Source of the DNA: Auanema rhodensis
Lineage: Eukaryota > Nematoda > Chromadorea > Rhabditida > Rhabditidae
Direction: 5' to 3'
Length of the DNA: 64,000 nucleotides
NCBI GenBank assembly: GCA_964057225.1
Contig: OZ059894.1
Span: forward strand, 18,630,476-18,694,475
The notes beneath the pieces were generated by a model. The model saw nothing but the letters and a program-made list of their open reading frames with translations, made no database searches and was not told the origin of the DNA. The translations under genes and the position numbers were made by a program. This document shows, piece after piece, positions 1-12,637 of this stretch. Every line of letters begins with the position of its first letter. The stretch's first letter is position 1.

Positions 1-33
1 AATAATTTAGCAAAAAGTAGATGTTTTTAGATT

Positions 34-46
34 CCTTTTTTTAAGG
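34..46. repeat. CCTT / AAGG short dyad around the T-tract
   Basis: CCTT (34-37) and AAGG (43-46) are reverse complements separated by a run of T. In the class with p42C the spacer ends TC instead of TT. The tract lies at the most variable part of the unit: p42, p48, p51 and p58 all sit in or next to it and define the classes. Short and A/T-rich, so it may be incidental. Confidence 0.4.
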
Positions 47-105
47 CAAAGACGATGGACAATGTTATTCAACGAAAAAAATAATTCTTCAGGGTGAAAA
101 TCGAG

Positions 106-127
106 GATATAAGTGTGAACTTATATC
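106..127. repeat. Dyad A: perfect 9-bp arms, 4-nt loop
   Basis: GATATAAGT (106-114) and ACTTATATC (119-127) are exact reverse complements around the loop GTGA. The structure recurs in nearly every monomer. Class F (p117A) changes only the loop to GTAA. Classes L, N and P (p110T to G, GATAGAAG) and J (p112A to T, GATATATG) each break one base pair, with no compensating change opposite, so there is no sign of selection for pairing as such. Confidence 0.85.
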
Positions 128-136
128 AGTTGATAT
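123..136. repeat. Dyad B: ATATCA-GT-TGATAT
   Basis: ATATCA (123-128) and TGATAT (131-136) are exact reverse complements with a 2-nt spacer. The left arm overlaps the right arm of dyad A, so the two hairpins would be mutually exclusive. I see no variant in this stretch in the copies read. Confidence 0.75.
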
Positions 137-140
137 CTCG

Positions 141-210
141 GTGCATTTTTAAGCTAGCGCAAATCTGATAACACAGATCGACGCAGCTTAAAAATTCGCA
201 TCGAATGCAC
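141..210. repeat. Dyad C: large nested inverted repeat
   Basis: Three nested arm pairs share one centre. GTGCA (141-145) pairs with TGCAC (206-210). TTTTTAAGCT (146-155) pairs with AGCTTAAAAA (185-194). GCG (157-159) pairs with CGC (182-184), and ATCTG (163-167) pairs with CAGAT (174-178) around ATAACA. The right side has an unpaired stretch at 195-205. Many diagnostic variants lie here: p144, p150, p167-168, p180, the p191 insertion, p196 and p206. The p206 change (TGCAC to AGCAC in some K copies) and the p191 insertion (class D) interrupt arms. A cruciform or a dimeric-protein binding region is possible but not shown. Confidence 0.85.
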
Positions 211-330
211 TATACTACATTGAGAAACGCTTAATACAAAAATTAGTTATGATCGTTTGAAAAATGATGCATTAGTGTATGTTGTGTTTCCATGTACACT
301 CAACATTGCTTCCAAAAACATTTTGACAAA

Positions 331-349
331 AATTTTTTCGAAAAATTTC
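331..349. repeat. Dyad E: A/T palindrome centred on TTCGAA
   Basis: TTTTTCGAAAAA (334-345) is a 12-bp perfect palindrome. With a one-base bulge the symmetry extends over the flanking AAATT / AATTT. Five zone 6 copies with p346A turn it into an 18-bp perfect palindrome. The left flank also holds TTTT-GAC-AAAA (321-331). Such A/T runs are expected to bend DNA, which is an inference from tract composition. Confidence 0.7.
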
Positions 350-629
350 AAAATAATTTAGCAAAAAGTAGATGTTTTTAGATTCCTTTTTTTAAGGCAA
401 AGACGATGGACAATGTTATTCAACGAAAAAATTAATTCTTCAGGGTGAAAATCGAGGATATAAGTGTGAACTTATATCAGTTGATATCTCGGTGCATTTT
501 TAAGCTAGCGCAAATCTGATAACACAGATCGACGCAGCTTAAAAATCCGCATCGAATGCACTATACTATATTGAGAAACGCTTAATACAAAAATTAGTTA
601 TGATCGTTTGAAAAATGATGCATTAGTGT

Positions 630-657
630 ATGTTGAGTTTCCATGTACACTCAACAT
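630..657. repeat. Dyad D: perfect 9-bp arms ATGTTGAGT / ACTCAACAT
   Basis: Shown in M2, where it is perfect: ATGTTGAGT (630-638) and ACTCAACAT (649-657) around the loop TTCCATGTAC. It corresponds to p279-306. In about 41 of 182 copies p285 is T (ATGTTGTGT), which leaves one mismatched pair. M1 is such a copy (285). Every copy in zone 5 (28783-42822) keeps the perfect form. Confidence 0.85.
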
Positions 658-1053
658 TGCTTCCAAAAACATTTTGACAAAAATTTTTTCGAAAAATTTC
701 AAAATAATTTAGCAAAAAGTAGATGTTTTTAGATTCCTTTTTTCAAGGCAAAGACGATGGACAATGTTATTCAACGAAAAAATTAATTCTTCAGGGTGAA
801 AATCGAGGATATAAGTGTGAACTTATATCAGTTGATATCTCGGTGCATTTTTAAGCTAGCGCAAATCTGATAACACAGATCGACGCAGCTTAAAAATCCG
901 CATCGAATGCACTATACTACATTGAGAAACGCTTAAAACAAAAATTAGTTATGATCGTTTGAAAAATGATGCATTAGTGTATGTTGAGTTTCCATGTACA
1001 CTCAACATTGCTTCCAAAAACATTTTGACAAAAATTTTTTCGAAAAATTTCAA

Positions 1054-1405
1054 AATAATTTAGCAAAAAGTAGATGTTTTTAGATTCCTTTTTTTAAGGC
1101 AAAGACGATGGACAATGTTATTCAACGAAAAAATTAATTCTTCAGGGTGAAAATCGAGGATATAAGTGTGAACTTATATCAGTTGATATCTCGGTGCATT
1201 TTTAAGCTAGCGCAAATCTGATAACACAGATCGACGCAGCTTACAAAATCCGCATCGAATGCACTATACTACATTGAGAAACGCTTAATACAAAAATTAG
1301 TTATGATCGTTTGAAAAATGATGCATTAGTGTATGTTGTGTTTCCATGTACACTCAACATTGCTTCCAAAAACATTTTGACAAAAATTTTTTCGAAAAAT
1401 TTCAA
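1054..1405. repeat. 352-bp monomer M4 (class D, C insertion)
   Basis: One extra C at 1244 changes CTTAAAAATCC to CTTACAAAATCC, interrupting the right arm of dyad C. The same insertion at the same unit position occurs only once more, in M41 (C at 14232). Both copies are followed by a class B monomer and both carry p285T, so they are copies of one ancestral D-B pair and not independent events. Confidence 0.9.
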
Positions 1406-2809
1406 AATAATTTAGCAAAAAGTAGATGTTTTTAGATTCCTTTTTTTAAGGCAAAGACGATGGACAATGTTATTCAACGAAAAAATTAATTCTTCAGGGT
1501 GAAAATCGAGGATATAAGTGTGAACTTATATCAGTTGATATCTCGGTGCATTTTTAAGCTAGCGCAAATCTGATAACACAGATCGACGCAGCTTAAAAAT
1601 CCGCATCGAATGCACTATACTATATTGAGAAACGCTTAATACAAAAATTAGTTATGATCGTTTGAAAAATGATGCATTAGTGTATGTTGAGTTTCCATGT
1701 ACACTCAACATTGCTTCCAAAAACATTTTGACAAAAATTTTTTCGAAAAATTTCAAAATAATTTAGCAAAAAGTAGATGTTTTTAGATTCCTTTTTTCAA
1801 GGCAAAGACGATGGACAATGTTATTCAACGAAAAAATTAATTCTTCAGGGTGAAAATCGAGGATATAAGTGTGAACTTATATCAGTTGATATCTCGGTGC
1901 ATTTTTAAGCTAGCGCAAATCTGATAACACAGATCGACGCAGCTTAAAAATTCGCATCGAATGCACTATACTACATTGAGAAACGCTTAATACAAAAATT
2001 AGTTATGATCGTTTGAAAAATGATGCATTAGTGTATGTTGAGTTTCCATGTACACTCAACATTGCTTCCAAAAACATTTTGACAAAAATTTTTTCGAAAA
2101 ATTTCAAAATAATTTAGCAAAAAGTAGATGTTTTTAGATTCCTTTTTTTAAGGCAAAGACGATGGACAATGTTATTCAACGAAAAAAATAATTCTTCAGG
2201 GTGAAAATCGAGGATATAAGTGTGAACTTATATCAGTTGATATCTCGGTGCATTTTTAAGCTAGCGCAAATCTGATAACACAGATCGACGCAGCTTAAAA
2301 ATTCGCATCGAATGCACTATACTACATTGAGAAACGCTTAATACAAAAATTAGTTATGATCGTTTGAAAAATGATGCATTAGTGTATGTTGTGTTTCCAT
2401 GTACACTCAACATTGCTTCCAAAAACATTTTGACAAAAATTTTTTCGAAAAATTTCAAAATAATTTAGCAAAAAGTAGATGTTTTTAGATTCCTTTTTTT
2501 AAGGCAAAGACGATGGACAATGTTATTCAACGAAAAAATTAATTCTTCAGGGTGAAAATCGAGGATATAAGTGTGAACTTATATCAGTTGATATCTCGGT
2601 GCATTTTTAAGCTAGCGCAAATCTGATAACACAGATCGACGCAGCTTAAAAATCCGCATCGAATGCACTATACTATATTGAGAAACGCTTAATACAAAAA
2701 TTAGTTATGATCGTTTGAAAAATGATGCATTAGTGTATGTTGAGTTTCCATGTACACTCAACATTGCTTCCAAAAACATTTTGACAAAAATTTTTTCGAA
2801 AAATTTCAA

Positions 2810-5800
2810 AATAATTTAGCAAAAAGTAGATGTTTTTAGATTCCTTTTTTCAAGGCAAAGACGATGGACAATGTTATTCAACGAAAAAATTAATTCTTCA
2901 GGGTGAAAATCGAGGATATAAGTGTGAACTTATATCAGTTGATATCTCGGTGCATTTTTAAGCTAGCGCAAATCTGATAACACAGATCGACGCAGCTTAA
3001 AAATCCGCATCGAATGCACTATACTACATTGAGAAACGCTTAAAACAAAAATTAGTTATGATCGTTTGAAAAATGATGCATTAGTGTATGTTGAGTTTCC
3101 ATGTACACTCAACATTGCTTCCAAAAACATTTTGACAAAAATTTTTTCGAAAAATTTCAAAATAATTTAGCAAAAAGTAGATGTTTTTAGATTCCTTTTT
3201 TCAAGGCAAAGACGATGGACAATGTTATTCAACGAAAAAATTAATTCTTCAGGGTGAAAATCGAGGATATAAGTGTGAACTTATATCAGTTGATATCTCG
3301 GTGCATTTTTAAGCTAGCGCAAATCTGATAACACAGATCGACGCAGCTTAAAAATTCGCATCGAATGCACTATACTACATTGAGAAACGCTTAATACAAA
3401 AATTAGTTATGATCGTTTGAAAAATGATGCATTAGTGTATGTTGAGTTTCCATGTACACTCAACATTGCTTCCAAAAACATTTTGACAAAAATTTTTTCG
3501 AAAAATTTCAAAATAATTTAGCAAAAAGTAGATGTTTTTAGATTCCTTTTTTCAAGGCAAAGACGATGGACAATGTTATTCAACGAAAAAATTAATTCTT
3601 CAGGGTGAAAATCGAGGATATAAGTGTAAACTTATATCAGTTGATATCTCGGTGCATTTTTAAGCTAGCGCAAATCTGATAACACAGATCGACGCAGCTT
3701 AAAAATCCGCATCGAATGCACTATACTACATTGAGAAACGCTTAATACAAAAATTAGTTATGATCGTTTGAAAAATGATGCATTAGTGTATGTTGAGTTT
3801 CCATGTACACTCAACATTGCTTCCAAAAACATTTTGACAAAAATTTTTTCGAAAAATTTCAAAATAATTTAGCAAAAAGTAGATGTTTTTAGATTCCTTT
3901 TTTTAAGGCGAAGACGATGGACAATGTTATTCAACGAAAAAATTAATTCTTCAGGGTGAAAATCGAGGATATAAGTGTGAACTTATATCAGTTGATATCT
4001 CGGTGCATTTTTAAGCTAGCGCAAATCTGATAACACAGATCGACGCAGCTTAAAAATTCGCATCGAATGCACTATACTACATTGAGAAACGCTTAATACA
4101 AAAATTAGTTATGATCGTTTGAAAAATGATGCATTAGTGTATGTTGAGTTTCCATGTACACTCAACATTGCTTCCAAAAACATTTTGACAAAAATTTTTT
4201 CGAAAAATTTCAAAATAATTTAGCAAAAAGTAGATGTTTTTAGATTCCTTTTTTCAAGGCAAAGACGATGGACAATGTTATTCAACGAAAAAATTAATTC
4301 TTCAGGGTGAAAATCGAGGATATAAGTGTGAACTTATATCAGTTGATATCTCGGTGCATTTTTAAGCTAGCGCAAATCTGATAACACAGATCGACGCAGC
4401 TTAAAAATTCGCATCGAATGCACTATACTACATTGAGAAACGCTTAATACAAAAATTAGTTATGATCGTTTGAAAAATGATGCATTAGTGTATGTTGAGT
4501 TTCCATGTACACTCAACATTGCTTCCAAAAACATTTTGACAAAAATTTTTTCGAAAAATTTCAAAATAATTTAGCAAAAAGTAGATGTTTTTAGATTCCT
4601 TTTTTTAAGGCAAAGACGATGGACAATGTTATTCAACGAAAAAAATAATTCTTCAGGGTGAAAATCGAGGATATAAGTGTGAACTTATATCAGTTGATAT
4701 CTCGGTGCATTTTTAAGCTAGCGCAAATCTGATAACACAGATCGACGCAGCTTAAAAATTCGCATCGAATGCACTATACTACATTGAGAAACGCTTAATA
4801 CAAAAATTAGTTATGATCGTTTGAAAAATGATGCATTAGTGTATGTTGTGTTTCCATGTACACTCAACATTGCTTCCAAAAACATTTTGACAAAAATTTT
4901 TTCGAAAAATTTCAAAATAATTTAGCAAAAAGTAGATGTTTTTAGATTCCTTTTTTTAAGGCAAAGACGATGGACAATGTTATTCAACGAAAAAATTAAT
5001 TCTTCAGGGTGAAAATCGAGGATATAAGTGTGAACTTATATCAGTTGATATCTCGGTGCATTTTTAAGCTAGCGCAAATCTGATAACACAGATCGACGCA
5101 GCTTAAAAATTCGCATCGAATGCACTATACTACATTGAGAAACGCTTAATACAAAAATTAGTTATGATCGTTTGAAAAATGATGCATTAGTGTATGTTGA
5201 GTTTCCATGTACACTCAACATTGCTTCCAAAAACATTTTGACAAAAATTTTTTCGAAAAATTTCAAAATAATTTAGCAAAAAGTAGATGTTTTTAGATTC
5301 CTTTTTTTAAGGCAAAGACGATGGACAATGTTATTCAACGAAAAAAATAATTCTTCAGGGTGAAAATCGAGGATATAAGTGTGAACTTATATCAGTTGAT
5401 ATCTCGGTGCATTTTTAAGCTAGCGCAAATCTGATAACACAGATCGACGCAGCTTAAAAATTCGCATCGAATGCACTATACTACATTGAGAAACGCTTAA
5501 TACAAAAATTAGTTATGATCGTTTGAAAAATGATGCATTAGTGTATGTTGTGTTTCCATGTACACTCAACATTGCTTCCAAAAACATTTTGACAAAAATT
5601 TTTTCGAAAAATTTCAAAATAATTTAGCAAAAAGTAGATGTTTTTAGATTCCTTTTTTTAAGGCAAAGACGATGGACAATGTTATTCAACGAAAAAATTA
5701 ATTCTTCAGGGTGAAAATCGAGGATATAAGTGTGAACTTATATCAGTTGATATCTCGGTGCATTTTTAAGCTAGCGCAAATCTGATAACACAGATCGACG

Positions 5801-5968
5801 CAGCTTAAAAATTCGCATCGAATGCACTATACTACATTGAGAAACGCTTAATACAAAAATTAGTTATGATCGTTTGAAAAATGATGCATTAGTGTATGTT
5901 GAGTTTCCATGTACACTCAACATTGCTTCCAAAAACATTTTGACAAAAATTTTTTCGAAAAATTTCAA
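2810..5968. repeat. Higher-order unit, 9-mer C-E-F-G-E-A-H-A-H
   Basis: M9-M17. The same six-class opening (C-E-F-G-E-A) appears again at 5969 and 8777. This copy is one monomer longer than the next because the A-H pair is present twice (4565-5266 and 5267-5968), the mark of a local 702-bp dimer duplication. Confidence 0.8.
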
Positions 5969-8776
5969 AATAATTTAGCAAAAAGTAGATGTTTTTAGAT
6001 TCCTTTTTTCAAGGCAAAGACGATGGACAATGTTATTCAACGAAAAAATTAATTCTTCAGGGTGAAAATCGAGGATATAAGTGTGAACTTATATCAGTTG
6101 ATATCTCGGTGCATTTTTAAGCTAGCGCAAATCTGATAACACAGATCGACGCAGCTTAAAAATCCGCATCGAATGCACTATACTACATTGAGAAACGCTT
6201 AAAACAAAAATTAGTTATGATCGTTTGAAAAATGATGCATTAGTGTATGTTGAGTTTCCATGTACACTCAACATTGCTTCCAAAAACATTTTGACAAAAA
6301 TTTTTTCGAAAAATTTCAAAATAATTTAGCAAAAAGTAGATGTTTTTAGATTCCTTTTTTCAAGGCAAAGACGATGGACAATGTTATTCAACGAAAAAAT
6401 TAATTCTTCAGGGTGAAAATCGAGGATATAAGTGTGAACTTATATCAGTTGATATCTCGGTGCATTTTTAAGCTAGCGCAAATCTGATAACACAGATCGA
6501 CGCAGCTTAAAAATTCGCATCGAATGCACTATACTACATTGAGAAACGCTTAATACAAAAATTAGTTATGATCGTTTGAAAAATGATGCATTAGTGTATG
6601 TTGAGTTTCCATGTACACTCAACATTGCTTCCAAAAACATTTTGACAAAAATTTTTTCGAAAAATTTCAAAATAATTTAGCAAAAAGTAGATGTTTTTAG
6701 ATTCCTTTTTTCAAGGCAAAGACGATGGACAATGTTATTCAACGAAAAAATTAATTCTTCAGGGTGAAAATCGAGGATATAAGTGTAAACTTATATCAGT
6801 TGATATCTCGGTGCATTTTTAAGCTAGCGCAAATCTGATAACACAGATCGACGCAGCTTAAAAATCCGCATCGAATGCACTATACTACATTGAGAAACGC
6901 TTAATACAAAAATTAGTTATGATCGTTTGAAAAATGATGCATTAGTGTATGTTGAGTTTCCATGTACACTCAACATTGCTTCCAAAAACATTTTGACAAA
7001 AATTTTTTCGAAAAATTTCAAAATAATTTAGCAAAAAGTAGATGTTTTTAGATTCCTTTTTTTAAGGCGAAGACGATGGACAATGTTATTCAACGAAAAA
7101 ATTAATTCTTCAGGGTGAAAATCGAGGATATAAGTGTGAACTTATATCAGTTGATATCTCGGTGCATTTTTAAGCTAGCGCAAATCTGATAACACAGATC
7201 GACGCAGCTTAAAAATTCGCATCGAATGCACTATACTACATTGAGAAACGCTTAATACAAAAATTAGTTATGATCGTTTGAAAAATGATGCATTAGTGTA
7301 TGTTGAGTTTCCATGTACACTCAACATTGCTTCCAAAAACATTTTGACAAAAATTTTTTCGAAAAATTTCAAAATAATTTAGCAAAAAGTAGATGTTTTT
7401 AGATTCCTTTTTTCAAGGCAAAGACGATGGACAATGTTATTCAACGAAAAAATTAATTCTTCAGGGTGAAAATCGAGGATATAAGTGTGAACTTATATCA
7501 GTTGATATCTCGGTGCATTTTTAAGCTAGCGCAAATCTGATAACACAGATCGACGCAGCTTAAAAATTCGCATCGAATGCACTATACTACATTGAGAAAC
7601 GCTTAATACAAAAATTAGTTATGATCGTTTGAAAAATGATGCATTAGTGTATGTTGAGTTTCCATGTACACTCAACATTGCTTCCAAAAACATTTTGACA
7701 AAAATTTTTTCGAAAAATTTCAAAATAATTTAGCAAAAAGTAGATGTTTTTAGATTCCTTTTTTTAAGGCAAAGACGATGGACAATGTTATTCAACGAAA
7801 AAAATAATTCTTCAGGGTGAAAATCGAGGATATAAGTGTGAACTTATATCAGTTGATATCTCGGTGCATTTTTAAGCTAGCGCAAATCTGATAACACAGA
7901 TCGACGCAGCTTAAAAATTCGCATCGAATGCACTATACTACATTGAGAAACGCTTAATACAAAAATTAGTTATGATCGTTTGAAAAATGATGCATTAGTG
8001 TATGTTGAGTTTCCATGTACACTCAACATTGCTTCCAAAAACATTTTGACAAAAATTTTTTCGAAAAATTTCAAAATAATTTAGCAAAAAGTAGATGTTT
8101 TTAGATTCCTTTTTTTAAGGCAAAGACGATGGACAATGTTATTCAACGAAAAAAATAATTCTTCAGGGTGAAAATCGAGGATATAAGTGTGAACTTATAT
8201 CAGTTGATATCTCGGTGCATTTTTAAGCTAGCGCAAATCTGATAACACAGATCGACGCAGCTTAAAAATTCGCATCGAATGCACTATACTACATTGAGAA
8301 ACGCTTAATACAAAAATTAGTTATGATCGTTTGAAAAATGATGCATTAGTGTATGTTGTGTTTCCATGTACACTCAACATTGCTTCCAAAAACATTTTGA
8401 CAAAAATTTTTTCGAAAAATTTCAAAATAATTTAGCAAAAAGTAGATGTTTTTAGATTCCTTTTTTTAAGGCAAAGACGATGGACAATGTTATTCAACGA
8501 AAAAATTAATTCTTCAGGGTGAAAATCGAGGATATAAGTGTGAACTTATATCAGTTGATATCTCGGTGCATTTTTAAGCTAGCGCAAATCTGATAACACA
8601 GATCGACGCAGCTTAAAAATTCGCATCGAATGCACTATACTACATTGAGAAACGCTTAATACAAAAATTAGTTATGATCGTTTGAAAAATGATGCATTAG
8701 TGTATGTTGAGTTTCCATGTACACTCAACATTGCTTCCAAAAACATTTTGACAAAAATTTTTTCGAAAAATTTCAA
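5969..8776. repeat. Higher-order unit, 8-mer C-E-F-G-E-A2-A-H
   Basis: M18-M25, 2808 bp. It differs from the preceding unit in carrying A2 then A (7724-8425) instead of A-H-A. A2 is a class A copy with the class H base at p285 (A instead of T), as if one A-H exchange had occurred inside a monomer. Confidence 0.8.
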
Positions 8777-11584
8777 AATAATTTAGCAAAAAGTAGATGT
8801 TTTTAGATTCCTTTTTTCAAGGCAAAGACGATGGACAATGTTATTCAACGAAAAAATTAATTCTTCAGGGTGAAAATCGAGGATATAAGTGTGAACTTAT
8901 ATCAGTTGATATCTCGGTGCATTTTTAAGCTAGCGCAAATCTGATAACACAGATCGACGCAGCTTAAAAATCCGCATCGAATGCACTATACTACATTGAG
9001 AAACGCTTAAAACAAAAATTAGTTATGATCGTTTGAAAAATGATGCATTAGTGTATGTTGAGTTTCCATGTACACTCAACATTGCTTCCAAAAACATTTT
9101 GACAAAAATTTTTTCGAAAAATTTCAAAATAATTTAGCAAAAAGTAGATGTTTTTAGATTCCTTTTTTCAAGGCAAAGACGATGGACAATGTTATTCAAC
9201 GAAAAAATTAATTCTTCAGGGTGAAAATCGAGGATATAAGTGTGAACTTATATCAGTTGATATCTCGGTGCATTTTTAAGCTAGCGCAAATCTGATAACA
9301 CAGATCGACGCAGCTTAAAAATTCGCATCGAATGCACTATACTACATTGAGAAACGCTTAATACAAAAATTAGTTATGATCGTTTGAAAAATGATGCATT
9401 AGTGTATGTTGAGTTTCCATGTACACTCAACATTGCTTCCAAAAACATTTTGACAAAAATTTTTTCGAAAAATTTCAAAATAATTTAGCAAAAAGTAGAT
9501 GTTTTTAGATTCCTTTTTTCAAGGCAAAGACGATGGACAATGTTATTCAACGAAAAAATTAATTCTTCAGGGTGAAAATCGAGGATATAAGTGTAAACTT
9601 ATATCAGTTGATATCTCGGTGCATTTTTAAGCTAGCGCAAATCTGATAACACAGATCGACGCAGCTTAAAAATCCGCATCGAATGCACTATACTACATTG
9701 AGAAACGCTTAATACAAAAATTAGTTATGATCGTTTGAAAAATGATGCATTAGTGTATGTTGAGTTTCCATGTACACTCAACATTGCTTCCAAAAACATT
9801 TTGACAAAAATTTTTTCGAAAAATTTCAAAATAATTTAGCAAAAAGTAGATGTTTTTAGATTCCTTTTTTTAAGGCGAAGACGATGGACAATGTTATTCA
9901 ACGAAAAAATTAATTCTTCAGGGTGAAAATCGAGGATATAAGTGTGAACTTATATCAGTTGATATCTCGGTGCATTTTTAAGCTAGCGCAAATCTGATAA
10001 CACAGATCGACGCAGCTTAAAAATTCGCATCGAATGCACTATACTACATTGAGAAACGCTTAATACAAAAATTAGTTATGATCGTTTGAAAAATGATGCA
10101 TTAGTGTATGTTGAGTTTCCATGTACACTCAACATTGCTTCCAAAAACATTTTGACAAAAATTTTTTCGAAAAATTTCAAAATAATTTAGCAAAAAGTAG
10201 ATGTTTTTAGATTCCTTTTTTCAAGGCAAAGACGATGGACAATGTTATTCAACGAAAAAATTAATTCTTCAGGGTGAAAATCGAGGATATAAGTGTGAAC
10301 TTATATCAGTTGATATCTCGGTGCATTTTTAAGCTAGCGCAAATCTGATAACACAGATCGACGCAGCTTAAAAATTCGCATCGAATGCACTATACTACAT
10401 TGAGAAACGCTTAATACAAAAATTAGTTATGATCGTTTGAAAAATGATGCATTAGTGTATGTTGAGTTTCCATGTACACTCAACATTGCTTCCAAAAACA
10501 TTTTGACAAAAATTTTTTCGAAAAATTTCAAAATAATTTAGCAAAAAGTAGATGTTTTTAGATTCCTTTTTTTAAGGCAAAGACGATGGACAATGTTATT
10601 CAACGAAAAAAATAATTCTTCAGGGTGAAAATCGAGGATATAAGTGTGAACTTATATCAGTTGATATCTCGGTGCATTTTTAAGCTAGCGCAAATCTGAT
10701 AACACAGATCGACGCAGCTTAAAAATTCGCATCGAATGCACTATACTACATTGAGAAACGCTTAATACAAAAATTAGTTATGATCGTTTGAAAAATGATG
10801 CATTAGTGTATGTTGTGTTTCCATGTACACTCAACATTGCTTCCAAAAACATTTTGACAAAAATTTTTTCGAAAAATTTCAAAATAATTTAGCAAAAAGT
10901 AGATGTTTTTAGATTCCTTTTTTTAAGGCAAAGACGATGGACAATGTTATTCAACGAAAAAATTAATTCTTCAGGGTGAAAATCGAGGATATAAGTGTGA
11001 ACTTATATCAGTTGATATCTCGGTGCATTTTTAAGCTAGCGCAAATCTGATAACACAGATCGACGCAGCTTAAAAATCCGCATCGAATGCACTATACTAT
11101 ATTGAGAAACGCTTAATACAAAAATTAGTTATGATCGTTTGAAAAATGATGCATTAGTGTATGTTGAGTTTCCATGTACACTCAACATTGCTTCCAAAAA
11201 CATTTTGACAAAAATTTTTTCGAAAAATTTCAAAATAATTTAGCAAAAAGTAGATGTTTTTAGATTCCTTTTTTCAAGGCAAAGACGATGGACAATGTTA
11301 TTCAACGAAAAAATTAATTCTTCAGGGTGAAAATCGAGGATATAAGTGTGAACTTATATCAGTTGATATCTCGGTGCATTTTTAAGCTAGCGCAAATCTG
11401 ATAACACAGATCGACGCAGCTTAAAAATCCGCATCGAATGCACTATACTACATTGAGAAACGCTTAATACAAAAATTAGTTATGATCGTTTGAAAAATGA
11501 TGCATTAGTGTATGTTGAGTTTCCATGTACACTCAACATTGCTTCCAAAAACATTTTGACAAAAATTTTTTCGAAAAATTTCAA
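8777..11584. repeat. Higher-order unit, 8-mer C-E-F-G-E-A-B-I
   Basis: M26-M33, 2808 bp. It opens like the two previous units but ends B-I instead of H. Its last seven monomers (9128-11584) reappear in the same order at 16149-18605, on the far side of divergent zone 2. Confidence 0.8.
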
Positions 11585-12637
11585 AATAATTTAGCAAAAA
11601 GTAGATGTTTTTAGATTCCTTTTTTCAAGGCAAAGACGATGGACAATGTTATTCAACGAAAAAATTAATTCTTCAGGGTGAAAATCGAGGATATATGTGT
11701 GAACTTATATCAGTTGATATCTCGGTGCATTTTCAAGCTAGCGCAAATCTGATAACACAGATCGACGCAGCTTAAAAATCCGCATCGAATGCACTATACT
11801 ACATTGAGAAACGCTTAAAACAAAAATTAGTTATGATCGTTTGAAAAATGATGCATTAGTGTATGTTGAGTTTCCATGTACACTCAACATTGCTTCCAAA
11901 AACATTTTGACAAAAATTTTTTCGAAAAATTTCAAGATAATTTAGCAAAAAGTAGATGTTTTTAGATTCCTTTTTTCAAGGCAAAGACGATGGACAATGT
12001 TATTCCACGAAAAAATTAATTCTTCAGGGTGAAAATCGAGGATATAAGTGTAAACTTATATCAGTTGATATCTCGGTGCATTTTTAAGCTAGCGCAAATC
12101 TGATAACACAGATCGACGCAGCTTAAAAATCCGCATCGAATGCACTATACTACATTGAGAAACGCTTAATACAAAAATTAGTTATGATCGTTTGAAAAAT
12201 GATGCATTAGTGTATGTTGTGTTTCCATGTACACTCAACATTGCTTCCAAAAACATTTTGACAAAAATTTTTTCGAAAAATTTCAAAATAATTTAGCAAA
12301 AAGTAGATGTTTTTAGATTCCTTTTTTTAAGGCAAAGACGATGGACAATGTTATTCAACGAAAAAATTAATTCTTCAGGGTGAAAATCGAGGATATAAGT
12401 GTGAACTTATATCAGTTGATATCTCGGTGTATTTTTAAGCTAGCGCAAATCTGTTATAACAGATCAACGCAGCTTAAAAATCCGCATCGAATGCACTATA
12501 CTACATTGAGAAACGCTTAATACAAAAATTAGTTATGATCGTTTGAAAAATGATGCATTAGTGTATGTTGAGTTTCCATGTACACTCAACATTGCTTCCA
12601 AAAACATTTTGACAAAAATTTTTTCGAAAAATTTCAA

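Larger units (their letters stand above)
1..351. repeat. Reference monomer M1 (class A)
   Basis: This first full copy defines the p-numbering used throughout, because unit position equals window position here. It contains, in order: a T-tract with a short CCTT/AAGG dyad (34-46), an A-tract (75-81), two small dyads (106-136), a large nested dyad (141-210), a region reading ATGATGCATTAG (264-275), a 9-bp-arm inverted repeat (279-306) and an A/T palindrome centred on TCGA (about 331-349). Length 351 is close to two nucleosome repeats, a common size among complex satellites. It is also divisible by three, so reading frames stay in register between copies, but stops close all of them. Class A is marked by p42T, p81A, p196T and p285T. 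Confidence 0.95.
1..11584. repeat. Zone 1: monomers M1-M33, loose 8-9-mer higher-order repeat
   Basis: Class order: A B C D B E A B C E F G E A H A H C E F G E A2 A H C E F G E A B I. The block C-E-F-G-E-A recurs at M9, M18 and M26, so the higher-order unit is 8-9 monomers (2.8-3.2 kb). The first eight monomers are less regular and contain the 352-bp class D copy. Few private mutations are visible, which suggests recent homogenisation. Confidence 0.85.

Noticed and set aside
59-76. CENP-B box-like sequence on the minus strand (TTCGTTGAATAAC)
   Set aside because: The first seven bases match the mammalian box start (TTCGTTG), but the essential CGGG half is absent, so the core recognition motif is not met.
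106-136. TATA-like and palindromic elements as a promoter
   Set aside because: The unit is 69% A+T, so TATAAG-like strings are expected by chance, and no gene follows.
141-210. Terminal inverted repeats of a small transposon, or an RNA gene hairpin
   Set aside because: The dyad is internal to every tandem unit, with no target-site duplication, no copy outside the array context, and no tRNA or pol III box pattern.
1-351. Half-monomer (about 175 bp) origin of the unit
   Set aside because: Only weak likeness is visible, such as ACAAAAATT followed by TCG and GAAAAAT near 236-267 and 326-347, at a 90-bp spacing. This does not extend to a half-unit duplication.
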